DNA of 64,000 bases from Acanthosepion lycidas (GCA_963932145.1 OZ010590.1:52921796-52985795); one strand, 5' to 3'. Numbered from the stretch's first letter, positions 24,829 to 37,685 are shown. Made by a program: numbers and translations. Notes: a model not told the origin generated them from the letters alone.

Positions 24829-26179
24829 TTTATGTGCATATAATCTCAATCAAGAACAGTATTGAGAAAATTGACTACACATGTGCATGAATGGTAGATG
24901 CTGATGGTTCCAAAATAAATAAAAAAAAAAAAAAATAATTCTTTCAAAATTTTGAAACTCCCAGCATCTCTCGTTCATGTGCACACAGTCATAACAATGT
25001 CAACAAAAACAGTCTGATGATTTCCTATGAAACACATTGCAAAAACTTTTCCAATTTGTCATACAATTATTTTTCTCTTTCATATATATATAATATATAT
25101 ATATTGCAGTGGTGACTCTGTGTCATCAGGATCATTACAATCTTTAACAAAATATATTATTGCTATAACTTAGATGCTGAAATGATTCCTTTACTCTAAC
25201 TAAAATATATAATTTTTAAGTCTCTGTACATGAAATTAAAAAGAACACATTGTAGTATTTTAATATTAATTCTAATAATTCTATAAAAATAAACATCTTT
25301 AAAATTTTTTCCAGATATGTAAGAAAAAATAACATATGTATCTATCTCGAGTGTGTGTTTGTACATGTCTATGTGCTAGTGTGTTTATGTCTGTCTGAAT
25401 TTTTAGTTTAATTTATTGTATGTTTATGATCACTACTGCTGATTGATATCATGTTTCCTCAACACCACCCCAGTCACACTTCTCACCTTAACCCTCCAGT
25501 TGATGAGTTAAGGCTGCCACTTTGATTTTTGTGGACTTTTAAGTCTGTTTAAATCTAATTTGCTTGATTTTTCAATTGATACATTCCATTAAAAAAGCCT
25601 TATACTGTAATGGAATAAATTATTTAAAATGAACATTTGAAAATACTAAGTTAAAATAAAAATGTGTTCTTTGAAAAACAGGGTGTACAAGTCATTAGAG
25701 ATTTAAAAAAAAAAATTATTTATAAAATTAAAACAAGAAATACATTGCTCATCAAGTATGCCTCCAGTTTGAAAAGGCCCACATCGATGCAGCCTGACTT
25801 AGCCACAGTAATCTTATTTCATTCTTTTTATTATTTCTTTGTTTTGTTTTTTTTTCCTTCTGTCGACTTTATTATGAACTATATATCAATATTTTGAGGA
25901 ACAAAATTAAAACAAGTTAATTTAATTTGGGATCCAGTTGAAGTCAAGAATGAAAACTATGCACTACAAAAGATTTTTGTTGCTTTGAAATAGATATACT
26001 TGAATGTTGATTCACTCTGGCTAAATCTGACCCCTGGAGTCACCATGATAGATTAAAAAAAAAGCATACACCTTTCAGAAACGTTCTCAAAATAATTCAA
26101 GCAACTAGAACCAACTATAATTTAAATAATACATATAAAGATATTTATTATAAATGCATGCCCATAAGATTTTGCCAAC

Positions 26180-26560
26180 ATATGTTTTTGAATTGATGTC
26201 TATCATGATCCAGCCTTTGCTGACAACTCAATGCAATGGAATCGCAATTGGCAATCAACATTTCAAAAGGTAGTTGGCTGCATTTTGGCTTTGTAGTGTA
26301 GGCTTATCTTTTAAGTATCCCCACAAGAAAAAAGTCTAAAGGGGTGATGTCTAATGAATGAGGAGGATATTCTACAAAATCTTGTCTTCCAATCCATCTG
26401 TTTGGCAAGATTTTATTCAAGTATGATCATACACCACGATCATAGTCGAGTGGTGCTCTATCTTGCTGAAAATAAAATTCCTCATCTCTTAAAATTTCTC
26501 TAATTCTTGTCATGATAGTTTGTTGTGGGATTAGGGCATATACATTTTTTTGAGACATCC
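26180..26560 (-). mobile_element. Antisense DDE transposase relic
   Basis: The complement gives QKNVYALIPQQTIMTRIREI, FYFQQDRAPLDYDRGV, SYLNKILPNRWIGRQDFVEY, PPHSLDITPLDFFLVG. FQQD-AP and PPRSPDLTPLDFFLWG are standard landmarks of a Tc1/mariner-superfamily transposase common in invertebrates. At least two stops and a frame break. It differs from the other mariner relics here. Confidence 0.8.
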
Positions 26561-26569
26561 TGTATATAT

Positions 26570-27075
26570 TTAATCATTTCACTCTAAGCAAAGCCACAAT
26601 GAAGCAAGTGGTTACTGAGTGTGAGGGAACAATAAAAAGAAAACATTATTAAGGAGAGAGACAAATAAAAGGAATTAAAACAAGATAATTGACATTGCAT
26701 TTAAGTTTTTGAATATCAAAATTGACTAGAAAGCAAGAAGCCAGAAGAGTTTCACAAGTGGGAAGTGAGAAACTGTTAGCATAGAACTTAGGGTTTATTT
26801 AGCCATTTTAAACCTAAATTGATGCCAGTCTAATACTATACTTAAATTCATATAGTCTAGGTACCATAGAGGAAAGTTCATCAGAATAGTTATCGTGAAA
26901 GTATTTATAAAAAAGGCACAGAGAAGCTACATTATGGTAGTGTGAAAGCGACTGAAGTTGAGATGCCAGGTCAGGACCAATAACATTGTAGATACTTTTT
27001 ATTTTATCAAGAATCTCTAAATATCAGATATGGCAGTAATATTCATTGCATGGATGAATGGTATACTTAATGTTT
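26570..27075 (-). mobile_element. LINE relic, family 1, antisense 3' part
   Basis: Starts at CATTTCACTCTAAGCAAAGC, the complement of the family 3' end, and runs through GGAATTAAAACAAGATAATT and AGATGCCAGGTCAGGACCAA to the ATCAGATATGGCAGTAATAT segment shared with 8940 and 40240. Coding is destroyed. Confidence 0.65.
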
Positions 27076-27870
27076 AAGATAGATTCTGGTGAGAAAAATA
27101 GTCTTCAGTGATTGTTGGTTTGTTAGCTAAATCCAGTTTTATTTTTCATGATAAGCAAGTCATAAATTGTTATTCTTGTTTTCATTTTTATTGTTTTTCT
27201 TGCATTAGTTAAGTGTATACTGAATCCAGGTATGGTTGGTCTTATATACCATACCTATGAACACTAATGGTTATATCCCAATCCTCCTAAATAAATTGGA
27301 CACTATTGTAAATGGGGATAATATGCTGTCTACATAGTCCACCACTAACAATGGTTTACCTACTTTACGTTGCTGGAAAGTATTGTATTTTGTTGACGTT
27401 ATAAAGATTACTATTTCATTTCCAACCTCCATTTTGGTTATTCCTCGTTCAGTAACCCTTTCTAGGTTACAACAGTTGGCATGTCTCAGATTAAATACAT
27501 CTATTTTCTCTTGCTTTCAAGAGTAGATATTTATTTTTAAAAGAGTCTTCATTGTTTCTATCATATATTTGCATATAAAACTCAAGTAAATCAACTATTC
27601 AGTTGGAAGTGTATTTGCTTAAATCTGTTTTCATTGTACATTTTACTTTTCTTTTTTAATTCCTTATGAATTTTACTTCAAAAGTAAAAGGGATCAGTCA
27701 GTTTTTTGACAGTATCAACAAAATGGAGGAGTTTAGTCACCCAAAGCTTTTAGAGTACTCCTAGACTTATAGATAAATCTGTTAATGTTAAAGCATATAA
27801 TTCCTTGATTTACCTATTCATTATAATTTCATGCTTATATATCAACTTTTTCATTAATCCTTTGTTTCAG

Positions 27871-27944
27871 ATTGTCTTGTCAATGTTCATGAGAGTTCCT
27901 GCAAAGAACAAGTCGGTCCCTGCGCAAAGTTGTTCAAAGCCAAG
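27871..27944 (+). CDS. Exon encoding second half of the atypical C1 zinc finger
   Basis: This 74-nt exon lies between acceptor TTTGTTTCAG and donor GTAGGT. It takes one base from the previous exon (A+AT = Asn), continues without stop, and ends in phase 0: CLVNVHESSCKEQVGPCAK, then LFKAK. It supplies zinc-ligand positions C46, H51, C55 and C62, numbered from the first residue of the 19499 exon. Combined spacing is H-X12-C-X2-C-X11-C-X2-C-X4-H-X3-C-X6-C. The classical C1 spacing is X13-14 in the middle and H-X2-C-X7-C at the end, so this is an atypical C1 and probably does not bind diacylglycerol (inference). The neighbouring exons are 8.2 kb and 12.9 kb away. Confidence 0.88.
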
Positions 27945-28154
27945 GTAGGTGAAGTATGTATCAAATTTATAACATTTCTCTCTCAAGTTTACTTTAAAAT
28001 GATGTACAACTGAAATACAGACTTTTATACATTTTTTTTATTTTTATTTTAATGGCTAACAGAATGTTGGGTAGTGTAAGTTTTATTCAACTGGCCAGTG
28101 TATAAAATTTATTTTAATTTTGAAAAAGACTTATACATTTTAAGAAAGAGCTCT

Positions 28155-28290
28155 GGGGGTTGTTGCAATAGATCACAGCTCAGAATGAGAAAACAAAAAG
28201 CCAGTCATGTTCATTACAATCAATTATGTGCAAATAACCTTGGGAAAGGCATGAACCTATCTCATCCCCACAGCTATGGATTAAATTGGA
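28155..28290 (+). mobile_element. SINE fragment, tRNA-like part and tail
   Basis: GTTGCAATAGATCACAGCTC, then CAAATAACCTTGGGAAAGGC and CACAGCTATGGATTAAATTG, matching the non-5S part of the chimeric SINE. No 5S head is seen. Confidence 0.65.
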
Positions 28291-29406
28291 CTTGTATCTG
28301 GAAAATTCATTCTTATTCTCAAAAATATTAATGCAATAATCACTCACATAAAAAATTGTTACAATCCATAATACATTTTGACTTTAAATAATACACACTG
28401 ATGATAAGCTGTTAAAAAAAAATATCTTTAAAAAATCATGCTATGAAAATCTGTTATTGGTGTTAAAATTAGTTCATAGCTTTTTAATAACAGGGTAGTT
28501 TATAAAGTCAGTATAGTATATATTTGTTCAATATCAAATATCATTAAAATGAAAAAGCATTTTCTTGTAATGGTTAACTTAAATAAGCTATATAAATTTA
28601 TTCAACCAAAAGTATTATATTTTCATATTTGATTTGGGACAAGGTAAAACTCCCCTTAAGATTCCTTGCTCCCCATTTTTGCTCTATAAAATATCTGTAG
28701 TGTTTTTATACAATAATAATGAGCACCTGTTGTAAATTGCTGGCAAGTAGGTGAGTGCTTGTGAATATAAATCTCATTGTCTGCCAGGTGTTCCTTTATT
28801 GCATTAGTCTAAGGTGAGTAGTAACATATGTTTCTTATTACTATAAATGTTACATTTAATTGGTACATGTATTTCAGTGTACTTTTTTTTTGTTTTTATA
28901 CAGTAAAATTTATTAATGTCTGTTGGCCTAGAGATCAGAAGTCTTTTCTTTTTTTTTAAACCCAAATTTTCAATCTCTGAGTCAGTAGACACCAATTTCC
29001 TGGGGATTTTTTTTTTTTTTTTAAATAGGTCTAGCTACTCAAATATGTGCCCACTAAATATGACATTTATAATAAAGAAAAAAGTCACATTAAAAAAAAA
29101 TTAATTGGTTACTTACATGCATACGCAAATTTTGGTAAACAAATGTATACAATGTGTGCTGATGGTAAACAGGTGAGTGATGACATACCAGTGTACCGTT
29201 GCTGAAATATTCAGGCTAAATTATCTTTGGAACACAAATTTGGTTATTTTTTTTGTCAGTTTGTAATTATTTCAGCAAGTCACTTTTTTTAACAAACTAT
29301 ATCAATTAAATTTATTTAAAACAATAGAAACTAAATTTAACATTTATTTTAAATTTTTATATTTTACTAAAACAGCTGTTTTAAAATTTGGAAGCATTGA
29401 CTACTA

Positions 29407-29508
29407 TTAGGTTGGTGCAAAAATAATGACGTAATAATGTCGTTTTTTGACGTTAAAAAATACGTAAAAAAATGACATTATTATGTCATTATTTTTGCAC
29501 CAACCTAA
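29407..29508. mobile_element. MADE1-like palindromic MITE (102 bp)
   Basis: TTAGGTTGGTGCAAAA ... TTTTGCACCAACCTAA with TA on both flanks. The right arm has a small number of changes near the loop (ACGTAAAAAAATGACATT), so the stem is imperfect centrally. Confidence 0.93.
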
Positions 29509-30119
29509 TACTTTGATTATTTTTAAGTTATTATTTTTATTTTATTTTTTTTATTTATTTATTTTTTTTTTTTTTTTTTAACAATCTGACTTTTCCTTTT
29601 ATTATCAATAATAATTGATTCCCCCCCACCTCCTGGTTCTTTAAATTTTCTTTACAAGACACCAAATAAATTGAATTAATTACTTTTATTTTCTAAAATT
29701 TATATTGGTGTGTTAAACTCAAAACTGCTGAATTTTTATTTAGGGATGTGTAAAATTTGAAAAACATTGATTGGTGATAAAGAATTTGAGAACAAGGAAT
29801 TGAACAAAAAAAAAACAAAGATATAATTCATACTCAAAATATTTAACAGAGAAATACAAATGAAAAATGCATAAATAATTCTTAGCAACTATTATGTTTA
29901 TATGCAGGTACACAAACATTTTATATACATGTATCAAACAGACTTGGTTAAATAGTAATACCTGCTGTAATTTGAATTTTAGGAGGCCAGAAGGAAAGTT
30001 ACCTTTTCTTTTCCACTCCATAAACTGCTTTCAAAATGTTTTCTCCTCTGGGCATAACTAGAAAACAAAGTACTTTCTTAGCTTTCATTTTTAGAAGAAT
30101 AAACTAGAAACCAAAAGGC

Positions 30120-30600
30120 TAATAAATGTTGATAGAAAGGCTGCCCTTGACATAAGCCTAGTCAAGAGATGGGTTAGAGTTAGCAATCTTAGATAAAAAT
30201 GTGAAATTGACCTTAGTGACAGACCTAACATTAGCAGGCCAGCTGCTGCTGTGAACGAGGAAAAGGCTAAACTTGCTGATGCTCTATGACAGTTGATAGA
30301 AGAATGACTATTGCAAAAAACTGAAAGTTTTCAAGTGAGCCACAGTTAGGTCTGTAGTTTAGTGTAGTCTCTTGAATACTTAAATACCTGCAAGATGGGG
30401 TCATGAAGGAAGCACTCAGAGTGCAGTTCTCTAATGATGATTAGGTTAAAAAGGCAACTTTTGCATGGCTAGAAATCGGCCAATAAACTTCTGTGGGGCA
30501 GGTATACATACCCTCATTCAAAAGTGGAGCATCAGAGTTAAGAAGGTGACAGTTGTAAGAACTAGATTTGAGATCTTGGCTTACTTTGTGTACTTCTGCT
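30120..30600 (+). mobile_element. Degenerate mariner transposase relic
   Basis: Text near 30140-30290 reads KAALDISLVKRWVRVSNL, DLSDRPNISRPAAAVNEEKA, resembling the second helix-turn-helix and GRP linker of mariner transposases. The end near 30465-30550 reads MARNRPINFCGAGIHTLIQK, WSIRVKK, matching the C-terminal W-RRQP-FY-GI--L--RW pattern. The catalytic middle is largely missing. Confidence 0.65.
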
Positions 30601-32369
30601 ATGAAATATTAAACTTTAATATTTCATACCTTTTACCAATTAATGCCTTTTAATAATTAAAGGTATTAATTGTGATTAACTCTCATTTTACATTCAACAA
30701 GAATAGCCTTGGCAAAACATTAAACCACTTCACCCTGAGTTCTGTTACATCATGATATAAATATTTGTTCACTGAAAACTGTATTTAAAAAAAAAAAATT
30801 CATTGTTTTGGGTATGGGTGTATACTATAACAGCATTGGTATTGCTGACTTTGTGGCCACTTAAATTTTACTTGTAGTGATTTTTATTTATTTTTATTTT
30901 TTTTCTCACCAATAATTAGTGATCTTGACATTTATGCATTTTTCTGGTCACTGAAACCTGTTACTCTTCTTATTTTTTGTTTGTATTGTATAAACAATGA
31001 GGAAGTGGTATGTTTTCTTTGCTTTGTAAGTTGAATGAATGTAGTTTGGTAGGTAAAATAGTCAAGGTTACTTGGGGGATGAAAGTAATAAAAAAATAAA
31101 TTTTTATGAGTTTTTATGAGACAAAAATTTATTTTTTTTTATTTTTTTTTTTTTTTTTATCACATTATTTCAAAACGAAAAAAAACACTGCCAATGAGCG
31201 TAACCTCTCATTTGAAAAAGTTTATTTTATCAGCACTGATCTTCTCTAGTAATTAGACTTGTTTCCTCAATTATACATGAAAAAGAAATATCTTTTTAAG
31301 ACATTGTCTGGCTTCTTGTTTAAGCCTTTCTCAGTTGATATGTAGAAAAAGTAGCAAATTTAAACAATGTTAGTCTTAAATTAGTTTTTAATATTAAAAT
31401 AAATTGTTGCAACTTGTAATATTGCAAAAAGGATTTATTAAACATCCATAAAAAAAATTCACTGCAAGGATTACATTTACCAAAATAAATATGAAAAGTT
31501 TGTAGTGAAAGTAAGCAGATGCCAAAATTTTCATTTATACATTTGGTATACAAACAGATGTATCAAATGTAAGTTAAAAAAAAATCTTTTAATAAGTTCT
31601 GTTAGAAAAATTATCAAAAAAAAAAAAGTAAAGAAAAGCAACTCCAAAATGTCTAGAGAGAGTAGAAAGGATAGATCTTGTTCCACAATTATAGAAAAAT
31701 TGAAATAACCCACTATTAATCAGTGGATCTGGATGCAAAATGGCAATGGATCTTCACAAGGCTTATGAAGAAATGACTCTTTTAGTATTTTAAAAAATAT
31801 CTAATAATTTCTTCATCTTAGTACTTGAATCTTGGATGGCACTCTTGGTAATAATTATAAGGTGCATGTTGATGTATCAATAAGTTTGTAGCATAATGAT
31901 TGGGGGGGGGCCCAAAATAACATTTTTTAGATAACATTCCACACCCCTCCCTTATGTAATCTTATATTAATGCACTTAATTCAGTGCTTCTGTATCATGC
32001 ACAGCAAATATTATACAGGAAAAAATTTAGCAAATAACTATCAAATGGGCTCATTGATCAGGCTGTGTGTAAGATTTTATACACATACGCACTCTACCCC
32101 AGATATTGAGTACTATTACCTTTATAAATATAGCATACCTTCAAACTATTTTTTTTTTTTTTTTTTTTTATGTCTGTCCATCTTTTGAGCTAATTAACTA
32201 GTTCTTGGTTATTTTACAGCCGATTTTTCCATGATGGTTAGGTTATCAAATATTTACGAAAATCATGCTATGCAAATATAGTGACTAAATCTGAACAGAC
32301 AGTTATTCATTAGGTTGCTGCATTCTGTTATGTGTGATTCATTCTTTTTTTTTTTTTTTTTTTTTAAAT

Positions 32370-33084
32370 TACTGTATTTGATGGCATATAAGGCACACTT
32401 TTTTTCTTTTTTTTTTTTTACTAAAATATCTTTTAAATTACCCTGTGTCTTATATGCCATATGTAGGTTTAAAATTCACGATAGTTGGCCGAAATTAGCT
32501 ACCTGGCAACTCCTATTAGCTTAGACATAAACATGAAAGAGGAATGGAACACATGGATGGCAATGCCTGATTATGACCTTACACCGACAGGAAGAATAAA
32601 AAGACCCAGCATTGCATAAGTCTGTGAATGGGTGAAGCAAGCTTGGGATAATGTTAGACCAGAAATTGTGAAATTTTTTAAAGAGTGTGGCATTAGCAAT
32701 GCTCTCAATGGAACAGAAGATGATGCATTATTTAACGACGATGATAATAGTATTGAAAATGAGTATCAGTTTTGATAATGAAGATGACAAATTTTATGAA
32801 TTTGAGGATCAATAAAATTTTAATGGTAACTTTACTCACTTGTAATAATTGCTTGATTTTTATTTTTTCTTACCTTTGTATATAATAAAGGTTTTATAGA
32901 CTCGTGTTTTTTTTCCTATTATTTTTTGTTTAATTGTAATCATAGCTTGTTTAACCAAAGTAATACCTGATAAATATAGCCTAGACTGTACCATTTACTA
33001 ATAATTTTACTAAATGCTAATTTTTTTTCCTGATTTTTTTCCTGCTGAAATTGGGGTGCATCTTATACACTGACAACTACGGTA
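32370..33084 (+). mobile_element. Pogo-like (Tigger-type) element, internally deleted
   Basis: TACTGTATTTGATGGCATAT at the left and the complement of the right end, TACCGTAGTTGTCAGTGTAT, form imperfect terminal repeats that continue AAGG/AAGATGCAC. Size is about 0.7 kb. The only coding content is the C-terminal end of a pogo-type transposase (32533-32775). A long T run precedes the left end and another lies inside. Confidence 0.75.
32533..32775 (+). pseudogene. C-terminal fragment of a pogo-like transposase
   Basis: Reads MKEEWNTWMAMPDYDLTPTG, then RIKRPSIA, one in-frame TAA, then VCEWVKQAWDNVRPEIVKFF, KECGISNALNGTEDDALF and an acidic end. The string R-KRPS---VC-WV--AW, then F--CGISNALDGTEDD, is the familiar tail of pogo/Tigger-type transposases that follows the DDE domain. 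The DDE core is absent. Confidence 0.8.
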
Positions 33085-33433
33085 GTTAAAAAATTAGAGT
33101 TTGACAATGATCAACTTATTTTTGTGTTTTTAGACAAAGACTACATAATAGAATAAACCTCTTTTTAAAGTCAGTTTTTAAGTATTTAATATTCTGGAAT
33201 AAATATTATTTCTGCTATAAGGGCAGTTACCATTGAATTTTGATCCAGATCTATTTGTTTATTGAAAGGATTAATGTTGTCAAAGTTTTGTTACAATCCT
33301 TTTTAAAAATAATGCCATGTTACAAGACTTGTAACTTATTAGGGACTTAGAGGCATCACTTGTACTATAGCAACAATAGTGTGTGTAGGGCAAAATGAGC
33401 CTGACAGAGCCTATATTTCTTTAGGCTGGACTG

Positions 33434-33590
33434 GTTCTGAATTCAGTTTTCCTTCTAGACTGGTTGCCACCTAAGGATAGAGAGTGCAGTCTGCCCTGCC
33501 ATTAACTTCTAGCTGGAGGGATGGATTCCTGCCTTTCCAGGAGTATTTGTATGAAAATGAACAAAATGGTTTCAGCTGGCACATTAATTC
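33434..33590 (-). mobile_element. tRNA-like SINE fragment, antisense
   Basis: TCTGAATTCAGTTTTCCTTC, TAGACTGGTTGCCACCTAAG, TTTCCAGGAGTATTTGTATG: same order as 14812 and 35575. The promoter end is lost. Confidence 0.65.
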
Positions 33591-34373
33591 CACTTTTTGT
33601 ATTGATATCCATGAGGCGTTTAAAAATATCATTAGAGAAAAAAAACAGTCTCTTTTTTTAATTGAATTTTTAATAACTTGTACTTTTCATGACCACCTTT
33701 TTCTCTAGATATTGCTTTTAGTTTATTCTTATCTATGTTGTAATTAGTGTGTGTGTGTTTCTTCTATTCAAATATTATTATACACCTCTACCTATCCATA
33801 TATCACCAAATATGCCCAAAATACATTCGTTCTTGCTAGCTATAGTAGCAGTTTTTACCTCTTCTTGTCATTAGTACTAAATGCCAAGGGAACAGTACAT
33901 ATTGTAGTCAGGGAGTGTCTTTCATCTGTTGAGGTTTCCACGTGCTACTGGACCTCAGATAAAGTCATCTAGTGTTGATTCATTGCGCATCTGCCAAAAT
34001 GTATCTCTTGGAGCCATGTTCTCCTGCAAGCTTTCTTGAAAGGCCAACAGATTATGAGTAGAAAAGCAAAACAAATGGTCTAATAATCACCAATAATTTA
34101 ATAGTACAGGCAGTTCAAAAAGAACTTTTGATTGAATTTTTCACTAAGATTTTGAGATATCAAGAAATGAACAATAGTTGAATGTGGTTATGAATTGGTA
34201 TCTCTTTTGATCTGAGGAGAAAAGAAAAAGATCAAGAAATTATGTGAACTTTAGGCCAACTCACTTTGAAATTCCTGCACAACTCCCTAGCAGACTGCTT
34301 ACCAACTGACTACTCAACCATGTGCTTTGAGTGGATATCCATTACACTGATCACACATCCTAAAATATTATGA

Positions 34374-34414
<41 letters not shown>

Positions 34415-34571
34415 ATAAAGAAATTGGTATCATGGGTATTTGCTTAAATTGCTGATAGTTGATTAGCAATCTTTGAGCTAATCCACATTTAGCTTTGTGT
34501 AGGTCATGCTGTACAAAGATAAATGGTGATTAGAAGTAAGATTATGTTGTGTCAGTCTTTCAACTGGAAAG

Positions 34572-34610
<39 letters not shown>

Positions 34611-35574
34611 CTTTTGCTTCAGTTCTAACACTGACAACTCCTTCAGTCATGAAGCTGGCTAAAAATTAAACAAAACTGTGCACTTGTTTATCTAGTACCA
34701 TTGTTGACCAAAGGGGCTTATTTTTATTAGGTGCTTGAATAAAAACATTGTTTTGCACTTAATGACCAACATGGATTTTTGTTTTCCTGCAACATTTGAC
34801 TAGTGAAAAAGAAACCTGATGTTTGTTACTATGTTAATTTGGTACTTTAAGTTGAAGTTCACCAACAGAATATATAATGTATTTGTTTAAGAACAAACAA
34901 AAACTTGGTTAAAAAAAGTTACTACTAATAAAATAAAAAAAATAATGATGAAACCTTGATACTAAATATTCTGTCATGCATACTCTGTTGCTTCAGGTTC
35001 ATTGTCCACCCTACTCTCCACTAGAAAGACCTTCTTTTACTGTACCTGGTTTAAGAAATAGTATAAAAGTGGGTTTGCTAATCTACTATCAACAGCTGTT
35101 AGTATCAATGATTGGTGAGGGGAAAAATTAGTCAGCTTCAGTTTATAGCTTTATTCTGATGTGATTTCTAGATGGTTGTTGTTATAACTGAAATTAAATA
35201 AATGAAAATAGTTTTTATCTATATTATGCCAACTACCTAATCCTCTTTGTGTTGCGTATGTATTTTAAGTCACTTGTTCTTGGGTCATGACACATTTGAC
35301 TTACTAAAAGGATCCATTTCTCAAGTGACAAGAACAAGTAGTTAAAAGCATGCAGAACATTTTTTGTAACATTTTACTCAACAATAACAGACAGTATTTA
35401 ATCTTGGCACCTACCTGCATGTTGATCTTGAAGATTAATCTTCACTGGATTCTTAATGCTTGTCTTGTATGAAACTAAGACAAACATTTTAAGTAACTCT
35501 ATAATATTCAAATTAGGAAAGCTGACTGTAGTCATAATCATAGTGAATGCAAAGTCTACAATCCTTTCCTTAGC

Positions 35575-35815
35575 TGCATAGTTTGTGCTTCAATTCAGTT
35601 TTCTTTCTAGACTGGTTGCTAACCAAAGTTACATAGCCCAACCAGCCTTACTATTTAACTTATAGTTGGGGGAGATATGCATTCATAGCTTTCCCAATGG
35701 TATTTGAACATGAGTGAAAATAACAAACTCGACTGAACTTCAAACTTGGCTCTCCAATTTCTCATTCCAAGCTGCTATCCATTACACCACCTGCACATTT
35801 TCAAATTAGGCATAT
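35575..35815 (-). mobile_element. tRNA-like SINE, antisense, with pol III boxes
   Basis: The complement begins GTGCAGGTGGTGTAATGGAT (A box) and continues AGCAGCTTGGAATGAGAAAT and GAGAGCCAAGTTTGAAGTTC (B-box position), then CCATTGGGAAAGCTATGAAT. It is the best-preserved headless copy: no 5S-like sequence precedes the A box. Confidence 0.75.
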
Positions 35816-36195
35816 CCTTTAACATTTTATATAGAATATAAAATATTGATTAAAATTATATGAAAGGTATTAAAAATATTACTGAGAAATTGTTTGATTT
35901 TTAAATTCCGAATTTTTTATTGCTTTCAATGAGTTGAGATCTGCATTTATTTACTAATGTTAAAATGTAAAATTTGACCTATTTTAAGAATATATTCTTT
36001 TTTTTTTTTTTTTTTATTATTAGATGTTTTTGAAAAGGTGACAATGATAGCCTGGTTCATTTTAAAAAAAAAATATTATTAAAACGTTTTTCTGAATAGG
36101 AAACTAATCTTTATGAAAGAATAGTGATGTCTTCTACCTTTTTTTGAAAATTTGCTTTGTATCAGTTTACTTTTATGAAAGATCTTCATTCATTT

Positions 36196-36261
<66 letters not shown>
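36196..36261. repeat. (CA)n(TA)n microsatellite
   Basis: (CA)n of about 25 bp followed by (TA)n of about 40 bp. Confidence 0.97.
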
Positions 36262-36266
<5 letters not shown>

Positions 36267-36774
36267 GACCAAAAAGGAAGAAGCAATTGTCTTTAATATA
36301 TTTTTTTAGGAAAAATACTTAAGTATTCTGAAAACCCTGGAAATTTATATCTGCCTGTTTTGGTGTTGAAGGTTGAGTCTTGTCATTTACTGTACCTAAT
36401 GTGAAAGGGTTGACAATATGCCTGACTGCTTAACTTAATGCATTTTTCTATCTCCAGTAACCAACACCCAACAAACCATTCAACACTAATGTCATTTTTT
36501 CGCCGCCATCTTTTCTTTGAGCACAGTCTAATAGTAGACTAGATTATCCTGATCTTTACTTCTCAAGGTTATCTCGTGAGAATTATGGATTCGGTAAGAT
36601 CATCTCCTGTATTGTTCTTACATGCTACACAGATCATATATTGAGTTGAGGTTTCTTGTTTGCAAAAGTTAGACACTTTGAAAATATTCACTCCTTTTTT
36701 TTTTTTTTTTTTTTCATGTCTTTTTAATTGTACCTGAAAATTTCATAGGAAAGACTACTGAATGATTATATAAT

Positions 36775-37205
36775 ATCAGTCCTCCTGCATAACAATGAAT
36801 GCTGGGCAGTCACCTCACAGATGAAGAAGTGGCTTGAAGCAACAGAAATTTGTTTCTACAGAAGGATGCTGAGAATGTCATAGATAGAACATGTGAGCAA
36901 TGACAGTTTTAGAGAAAATCGAAATAAGGACATTTATACTTAACATCAGGAAGAGATACTTGAAATTTCTAGGGTGCCATAATGAGGAAAGAGGGCTTGG
37001 AAAATTTGTTACTAACGATATATTGAATGCAAGAGGGATAGAGGAAAATAACATATAACCTACCTAGCAAGTTTGAGTAAATAGATGCCACAGCATGGTT
37101 TAAGAGAGATAACAAGACAAAATTTATTAAGAGGTACAAAGTACAGGAAATTGTGGAGAGCCATGATTGACTACATCCTAAAGGGACACAATACATAGAC
37201 GAATA
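36775..37205 (+). mobile_element. LINE relic, family 2 (RTE-like RT C-terminus)
   Basis: Reads VLLHNNECWAVTSQMKKWLE, ATEICFYRRMLRM, EHVSNDSFREN, GKRAWKICY-like and LLRGTKYRKLWRAMIDYILK. This is the characteristic end of endonuclease-reverse transcriptase LINEs (GCE-W---SQ-KK-LEA-E---RRMLRI-W---V). Multiple stops. Confidence 0.82.
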
Positions 37206-37685
37206 ATATCATTAATCATGAATCTTTCCATGTTTGTAGTAGTTAAGTCTGCTTCCATAGTAACCAACAAATACTGACAAAGACAAGAGGAAGTACAAGC
37301 ACTGAGTGAATGGAGATAGTGGTAGAGTTGGGTGTACAATTCCAGTGACTATTTAATACATTTGAAGTGGTTGGATAGAGTGTGTGTGTGGGTGGGGGTA
37401 CTATCTCTGTCTCATAAATGGATCTAGTTGCAGGGCACAAATACGTTTTACCTTTGGGAATTTCCAGGTGAAAAAAAAAAAAAAAAACCTTTTGTGTTTT
37501 TTTTTTATTTTCTATCCACTTACAAAAAAGTTTTAAGGATTATATTGTTGAAGATTTTGTGCAAGATTTTCTTTTTTCCTTTAATTGATGTCTGTATTTA
37601 TGATGAGAAATTTGGTTTTAAATATTTATCTAATTTACTTGTAAAGAAGGAAAAAAAATCTTGTTTTTTAGTATTTTGCATTTAA

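Larger units (their letters stand above)
19632..27870 (+). other. Intron between the two C1-domain exons (8.2 kb)
   Basis: Bounded by donor GTAAGT and acceptor TTTGTTTCAG. It contains LINE 3' ends next to the donor, a 5S-tRNA SINE, an antisense LINE fragment, mariner-end-like repeats, a shared 150-bp repeat, (TG/AT)n, an antisense transposase relic and another antisense LINE tail. Nothing recognisable was seen in 21500-22120, 23780-24220, 24960-26170 and 27080-27860. Confidence 0.8.
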
